Positions 16,397 to 20,485 of a DNA stretch of 20,485 bases are shown here, piece after piece (the stretch's first letter is position 1; each line of letters opens with the position of its first letter). The translations under genes and the position numbers were made by a program. The notes under the pieces were generated by a model that worked only from the letters and a program-made list of their open reading frames with translations, searched no databases and was not told where the DNA came from. The stretch is from Flammeovirgaceae bacterium UBA4659 (GTDB lineage Bacteria; Bacteroidota; Bacteroidia; Cytophagales; Cyclobacteriaceae): NCBI GenBank assembly GCA_002405445.1, contig DHLV01000026.1:1-20485 (forward strand), given 5' to 3'.

Positions 16397-19300
16397 ATGA
16401 AAGAGGGCGGGCCAAAGTACCTGAACACCAAGCTCGAGTACGAAAAAATGATCAAGAGCAGTTTTAAAGAAGGAAGTTTTTTCCCGGTTCGCTTACAGGC
16501 GGTAGAGTTCAACTCGAAACTCAGCAATGATAAAACAAAAAACCTTGAAAGCGATGCAAATGCACTGCTATCAAATACCAAGGAGTTACCGCGAAACAAT
16601 CTGGTAACCATCAATGTACTGGAGTTTTTAACTGGTTTGGCGTTGTATCAGCACAGGTACTCGAATGCAGAGAATTATCTCAAATCAATTATCGAGATAA
16701 AGAGTAACCTCTTCGGTGAAGAGACGCCTGAAACACATTTGGCTAAATTAAAACTGGCCAACTACTACCTCGATTACACCAATAAAATACAAGAGGCCCA
16801 AAAAATTTACGAGGAGAGTTTCACCAACATTGTTGCTCCGCAAATTGCCAGTCAGCATCAGGACATACTCGAGATTGTAAATCACATCGGTAGTCTCTAC
16901 GAACTGTTGGACAAGTACGCGAAAGCCGATTCAGTGTTAGAAAAGTCAATCAATATTGCTAAAGCCAAGTACGATGACACCGATGTTGCGTATGCAACTC
17001 AACTCACCAACGTGGCAACAATTCAGATCAAATTGGGCGAATATGACAAAGCGGGCAAGCGAATAGACGAAGCCATTAAAATCTTAAAGGATAAAGATTC
17101 CCGCGGTAACAACCGGGAATTGCGTTTGATTGAAGCGCTGAATACCCGCGCAACTTTGCAGGGTATTCGCGGGTTGTTTGACGAGGCAGAGGAAACATTG
17201 GTTCAAACCGGAAAGATGCTCAACAAGTTGGAAAATGTGGTGGGTATTGATGAGCTTGCTACAGCCAGGCAGTTGACAGCGCTGTTGATATTGCTGGGCG
17301 ACTACAAAAGGGCTAATGAACAATTGGCCAAGTTGATACCCGAATACCAAAAATTATATGGCAGTAATTCATATCGTCTGATTGATCCTTTGGTGAATAA
17401 GGGTCGTATCATTCTTGCGAATGGCGACTATACAGAGGCAGACAAGGTGGCACAGGAGGCCAACAAGATTGCTTTGAAAGTGTATGGCGACAAGTCTTCG
17501 AAGACCGCAGTAACCCAAAAGCTGTTGGCTGACATAGACTATGCCATTGGCGATTATGAGAAGGCGGAGGAGAATATTCAGAAAGCACTGGCGAGCCAGG
17601 AGCGGCAGTTTGGGCGAAACCATATTGAAGTAGCCAAGTCGATGTCCGAGCTCGCATTGATCAAGTTCTATAAAGGCGAAGACTTTGTCCCTGTAGAAAA
17701 AATGATGCTGGAGGCACAGAAAATTATGGGCGAGCGCCTCGGCCGGGATAACCCGCAGTATGCCGACATATTGAAAAATGTGGCAGTCATTAACATTGCG
17801 GCAAAAAAATACACCAACGCCTTTGTCTCGCTCACCCAAGCAGAGAATATCTGGCGGTCAAAAACAGGTTCAAAGAACAATATCAATGCAGCTGCCATCT
17901 TTACGCTCACGGCTGATGTATTCTATCAAATCAAAACATATGATAAGGCAGAGAATTTCTACAATCAGGCACGTGACATATATGAAAAATATTTTAGCAG
18001 AAAACATCCTGAGTATGTGAAGATTCTGTCGAAGCAGGCGAAAGTCTACTTTATGCAGCATGAGTTTAAAAAAGCCAAGAAGAATATTGAAGAGGCGCTG
18101 GGCAACTATGAAGAGTTTATAAAAAAATTCTTTCCGGCACTGAGTGAGCGTGAGAAAACCAAATACTGGAACACCATTAAAAATGACTTTGAATTTTACA
18201 ATACACTTGCTTTTGGCAACCTCGAAGATTTCAAGGATTTGAGCGGAAAGGTGTATAACTACCAATTGCTGACCAAGGCGTTATTGCTGAGTTCGTCTAT
18301 AAAAGTACGTGAGCGTATTATGAACAGCACAGACGAAAATCTGAAAAAATTATACAGCGACTGGGTACAGAAAAAGGAGTTTCTGACAAACGCACTCTCC
18401 ATGAGCACCGAACAGTTGACTCAAAATGCCATTGATTTACCAGCTTTAACGAATGAAGTAGACAAATTGGAAGCTACTCTCAGCGAGAAGTCGGAATTAT
18501 TTGGCCAGAACTTTGAGAATAAAAAAATCACTTACGAAAATGTACAAAAGTCGATCGCTAAGAATGAGGTGGCCATTGAAATGGTGCGATACCGCCACTT
18601 TGACCACAACTTTACTGACTCGGTAGTGTATGTGGCATTGTATGTGAAGAATGACGGAGCTCGGCCTAAAGTGGTCCGGCTGCCTGAGGGGCAGCGCATG
18701 GAGACGCGCTACTTTCGCTACTATCGAAACTGTATCACCGGAAAGGTGCAAGACCAATACTCGTACAAGATTTTTTGGGAGCCGATAGCAAAAGCTATTG
18801 GCCTCAACACTACCATATACATGTCACCGGATGGCGTGTACAATCAGCTGAATCTGGAAGCAATACCAACGCCAGACGGAAAATATGTAATTGACAACAC
18901 AAACATTGTGATGGTAAGTAACACCAAAGATTTGTATCTGCGCAAGCTGAAGTCAAAAGGGGGCGTGCCATCAAAAACCGCCAGTATTTTTGGAAATCCG
19001 AATTTTTATTACACTGCGTCTGTTGAAAATGTAATTCCTGCGCTGCCCGGTACTGAAAAGGAAGCAAATGAATTACAAGATCTGTTGAAGCAAAAAGGAT
19101 TGAGAACATTGCGCTATGTAGAAAACTCAGCAACTGAAGAGCGTGTCAAGGAGCAAGAAAGTCCCGCTATCTTCCACATAGCCACCCACGGTTTTTATTC
19201 ACCTTCCGATGAAAAAGATGATGCCCAGAAGCTGCTGAGCAGTGAAGCGCAACTGGCAGAAAACCCATTGATGAAATGCGGTTTGTTATTACGTGGCGCA

Positions 19301-19681
19301 GGCGATCTTCTCGACAAAACCAAATACAATTACAACATAGAAAGCGGTATCTTAACTGCATACGAAGCAATGAGTTTGAACTTGGATAAAACAGACTTGG
19401 TTGTGTTGAGCGCCTGCGAAACAGGCTTGGGTGATATCTCCAACGGTGAAGGTGTATATGGCTTGCAGCGCGCTTTTTTGGTGGCGGGAGCCAAGGTGTT
19501 AATCATGAGTATGTTTAAAGTGGATGACGAAGCCACCCAAAAGTTGATACTGACGTTTTACAAAAAGTGGCTCACAACCAACAATATGCGCCAGAGTTTT
19601 GTAGATGCCAAAAAGGAACTGCGGGTAGAATACCCGGAGCCTATTTATTGGGGCGCATTTATGATGATTGGTGTAGAGTAA
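16397..19681 (+). CDS. TPR-repeat CHAT-domain (caspase-like) protein, C-terminal part
   Basis: From the first ATG after the TAA this frame encodes 1094 residues. Residues 1 to about 590 are tandem TPR units of the Kinesin-light-chain/TPR_12 type, e.g. EIVNHIGSLYELLDKYAKADSVLEKSI and QKLLADIDYAIGDYEKAEENIQKAL. A helical connector leads to a C-terminal CHAT domain (about 760-1094). Both catalytic residues are present: His931 in HIATHGFY and Cys1007 in LSACETGLGD, followed by the conserved GEGVYGLQRAF and YWGAFMMIG. CHAT proteases are clan CD cysteine peptidases related to caspases; some act in cell-death and CRISPR systems, and many Bacteroidota ones are stand-alone. Without the upstream part it lacks a signal peptide. 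The true product is probably the 1403-residue exported form, unless translation reinitiates here. Confidence 0.88.
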   Translation: MKEGGPKYLNTKLEYEKMIKSSFKEGSFFPVRLQAVEFNSKLSNDKTKNLESDANALLSNTKELPRNNLVTINVLEFLTGLALYQHRYSNAENYLKSIIEIKSNLFGEETPETHLAKLKLANYYLDYTNKIQEAQKIYEESFTNIVAPQIASQHQDILEIVNHIGSLYELLDKYAKADSVLEKSINIAKAKYDDTDVAYATQLTNVATIQIKLGEYDKAGKRIDEAIKILKDKDSRGNNRELRLIEALNTRATLQGIRGLFDEAEETLVQTGKMLNKLENVVGIDELATARQLTALLILLGDYKRANEQLAKLIPEYQKLYGSNSYRLIDPLVNKGRIILANGDYTEADKVAQEANKIALKVYGDKSSKTAVTQKLLADIDYAIGDYEKAEENIQKALASQERQFGRNHIEVAKSMSELALIKFYKGEDFVPVEKMMLEAQKIMGERLGRDNPQYADILKNVAVINIAAKKYTNAFVSLTQAENIWRSKTGSKNNINAAAIFTLTADVFYQIKTYDKAENFYNQARDIYEKYFSRKHPEYVKILSKQAKVYFMQHEFKKAKKNIEEALGNYEEFIKKFFPALSEREKTKYWNTIKNDFEFYNTLAFGNLEDFKDLSGKVYNYQLLTKALLLSSSIKVRERIMNSTDENLKKLYSDWVQKKEFLTNALSMSTEQLTQNAIDLPALTNEVDKLEATLSEKSELFGQNFENKKITYENVQKSIAKNEVAIEMVRYRHFDHNFTDSVVYVALYVKNDGARPKVVRLPEGQRMETRYFRYYRNCITGKVQDQYSYKIFWEPIAKAIGLNTTIYMSPDGVYNQLNLEAIPTPDGKYVIDNTNIVMVSNTKDLYLRKLKSKGGVPSKTASIFGNPNFYYTASVENVIPALPGTEKEANELQDLLKQKGLRTLRYVENSATEERVKEQESPAIFHIATHGFYSPSDEKDDAQKLLSSEAQLAENPLMKCGLLLRGAGDLLDKTKYNYNIESGILTAYEAMSLNLDKTDLVVLSACETGLGDISNGEGVYGLQRAFLVAGAKVLIMSMFKVDDEATQKLILTFYKKWLTTNNMRQSFVDAKKELRVEYPEPIYWGAFMMIGVE

Positions 19682-19725
19682 AGCAAGAATTGAAGTATTG
19701 TGTTATTTTTACATCCAATTCCATT

Positions 19726-19903
19726 GGCTCCGTAGTACAATGGATAGTATTTCACCCCGCTTGGTTGAAAGAAAATGGTCCCGTATTTCAATGGATAGAA
19801 TTTGAGATTCCGATTCTCAAGATGTAGGTTCGATTCCTACCGGGACTACAAATAATTAGGCGGGGCGATTCTGAAGATGCAGGTTCGATTCCTACCGGGG
19901 CTA
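19726..19903 (+). other. Split, tRNA-like outer structure enclosing the tRNA-Arg gene
   Basis: 19726-19754 looks like a tRNA 5' part: acceptor strand GGCTCCG, TA, D-stem GTAC/GTAT around AATGGATA, then TTCA. 19866-19903 looks like a 3' part: TGAA, T-arm with loop TTCGATT, acceptor CGGGGCT and A. The acceptor strands pair over 7 bp (two G-U), and TTCA pairs with TGAA. Between them 19755-19767 pairs with 19853-19865 (13 bp, four G-U), closing around the complete tRNA-Arg. Alternatively the 5' part forms its own short anticodon-like arm (19752-19768, one mismatch) and is merely a truncated tRNA copy. The T-stem has one C-A mismatch, so the outer tRNA is unlikely to be chargeable in the normal way. 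Confidence 0.5.
19777..19848 (+). tRNA. tRNA-Arg (anticodon CCG)
   Basis: A 72-base cloverleaf. Acceptor GGTCCCG/CGGGACT (first pair G-U), U8, D-stem TTTC/GAAT (outer pair mismatched) with A14, G18-G19 and the arginine identity base A20. The anticodon stem TGAGA/TCTCA closes the loop TTCCGAT (U33, anticodon CCG, A37). A 4-base variable region precedes the T-arm GTAGG-TTCGATT-CCTAC; the discriminator is A. CCA is not encoded. It reads CGG codons. The U-U at pair 10-25 is slightly unusual; the other core positions are conserved, so it is probably functional. Confidence 0.88.
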
Positions 19904-19911
19904 CAAATAAT
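19811..19911 (+). repeat. 46-base direct repeat of the tRNA-Arg 3' end
   Basis: Copy 1 (19811-19856) runs from the anticodon loop of tRNA-Arg through its 3' end and the trailing CAAATAAT. Copy 2 (19866-19911) matches it at 43 of 46 positions, 55 bases downstream. Such tRNA 3'-end duplications are typical att-like scars of tyrosine-recombinase elements, but only 9 bases separate the copies, so no element is present now. Confidence 0.85.
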
Positions 19912-19927
19912 AAAGATAAGGCGGGTT

Positions 19928-19959
19928 GATTCTCAAAATGCAGTTCCCTACCTGGTGCC
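19928..19959 (+). repeat. Third, decayed copy of the tRNA 3' end
   Basis: GATTCTCAAAATGCAG continues into CCTACC with a gap of about four bases in the T-loop and a degraded acceptor strand. It is preceded by AAGGCGGG, like copy 2, which is preceded by TAGGCGGGG. The repeat unit therefore includes this G-rich prefix. Confidence 0.6.
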
Positions 19960-20001
19960 GCAGTCAGAGATTCGGTGGCTACCTTCTAGTCGATGCGACA
20001 G

Positions 20002-20436
20002 TTACTTTACTGCCACCACTTCGATCTCTATCAAAAAATCGGGGTCGACCAATGAGGTGACACCCACAAGCGTACTCGCAGGCGGATCTTTCACAAAATA
20101 CGTTTTGCGTACAGCCCTAAAAGTAGCCACGTCTTCCGGCTTACAATTCACGATGTAAATGTTAACTTTTACCACATCTTCTAGTGTTGCACCCGCTTGC
20201 GCCAAAACTTTCTTTAGGTTTTCAAATACTTGAATAGTTTGCGCCTTTAGGTCTCCTTTACCTACCAGCTCGCCCTTTTCGTTTACGGGCACTTGCCCGG
20301 AAACGTAGATTGTCTGCCCGCCTGAGATGCTCACCGCATCGCTGTAACCAACCGGGCGTGGATTAATACTTTTCTTTATTTGTGCCATTAAAGGAATGTT
20401 GAGTGCAAAAAACAACAAAAGTGTAAAATGTTTCAT
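20002..20436 (-). CDS. Exported RidA/YjgF-family protein lacking the catalytic Arg
   Basis: A 144-residue protein with signal peptide (KHFTLLLFFALNIPLMA, cut before Q19) and then a full RidA domain: SDAVSISGGQTIYVSGQVPV, QTIQVFENLKKVLAQAGATLEDVVKVNIYI, FVKDPPASTLVGVTSLVDPDFLIEIEVVAV. RidA enzymes hydrolyse reactive 2-aminoacrylate-type imines using a conserved Arg (R105 in E. coli, in the motif ARS). Here that place reads AST, with Thr122 instead of Arg, so imine deaminase activity is doubtful. The Glu near the end (IEIE) remains. The signal peptide puts it in the periplasm or on a membrane, unlike cytoplasmic RidA. It points toward the tRNA locus and has no operon partner inside the window. 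Confidence 0.88.
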   Translation of the reverse strand: MKHFTLLLFFALNIPLMAQIKKSINPRPVGYSDAVSISGGQTIYVSGQVPVNEKGELVGKGDLKAQTIQVFENLKKVLAQAGATLEDVVKVNIYIVNCKPEDVATFRAVRKTYFVKDPPASTLVGVTSLVDPDFLIEIEVVAVK

Positions 20437-20485
20437 CTTTTGAGCAATTTTTAGGGAATATACAGGGAAATCGCTTTTAAGAAAT

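Noticed and set aside
19755..19865. Group I intron in a tRNA anticodon loop
   Set aside because: The inserted 111 bases are too short and are mostly a complete tRNA; no intron core elements are visible.
19682..20001. Integrated mobile element at the tRNA
   Set aside because: Despite att-like repeats there is no integrase or cargo between the copies; at most an excision scar remains.

Overview
The window reads as an ordinary chromosomal segment of a member of the Bacteroidota, most likely order Cytophagales. Evidence for this: Bacteroidota-type -7 boxes (TAnnTTTG) in front of several genes, almost no Shine-Dalgarno sequences, a type 3 (archaeal/eukaryotic-like) ProS, a FadL-like outer-membrane protein beside proS, MutA/MutB-type methylmalonyl-CoA mutase and TPR-CHAT proteins. 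The genus is not determined.

Layout. 1-620: AT-rich repeats, then shikimate kinase (aroK, +), which overlaps by 4 bases the end of a convergent pair (-): a secreted Gly/Asn/Trp-rich protein followed by a FadL/OmpP1-like barrel. 3.6-6.6 kb (+): proS, a short NfeD protein and flotillin-like floA; the last two form the conserved nfeD-floA pair. 6.58-7.13 kb: a gene-free stretch with an 85-base imperfect inverted repeat, further hairpins and one rho-independent terminator. 7.1-9.1 kb (-): a MOSC-domain protein, a SCO1/SenC copper chaperone broken by one in-frame TAA, and a c-type cytochrome lipoprotein. 9.27-10.7 kb (-): dnaA with its own promoter and a TTG start. 11-14.1 kb (+): a 1042-residue fusion of the small (MutA) and large (MutB) methylmalonyl-CoA mutase subunits. 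14.1-14.9 kb (-): a small outer-membrane barrel. 15.0-19.7 kb (+): an XRE regulator, then a long exported TPR-CHAT (caspase-like) protein whose frame is cut once by TAA. 19.7-20.0 kb: a tRNA-Arg(CCG) surrounded by pieces of related tRNA genes. 20.0-20.4 kb (-): an exported RidA-like protein.

The most unusual structure is the tRNA locus at 19726-19959. A complete tRNA-Arg sits between the 5' and 3' parts of a second, diverged tRNA; the parts can still pair, and a 13-bp helix encloses the inner tRNA. Further 3'-end copies follow. Second is the pair of otherwise intact genes each interrupted by a single in-frame TAA (sco and TPR-CHAT). Third is the fused mutase. I see no CRISPR array, insertion sequence, rRNA or recognisable defence island. 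All calls come from reading the sequence; no database search was run.
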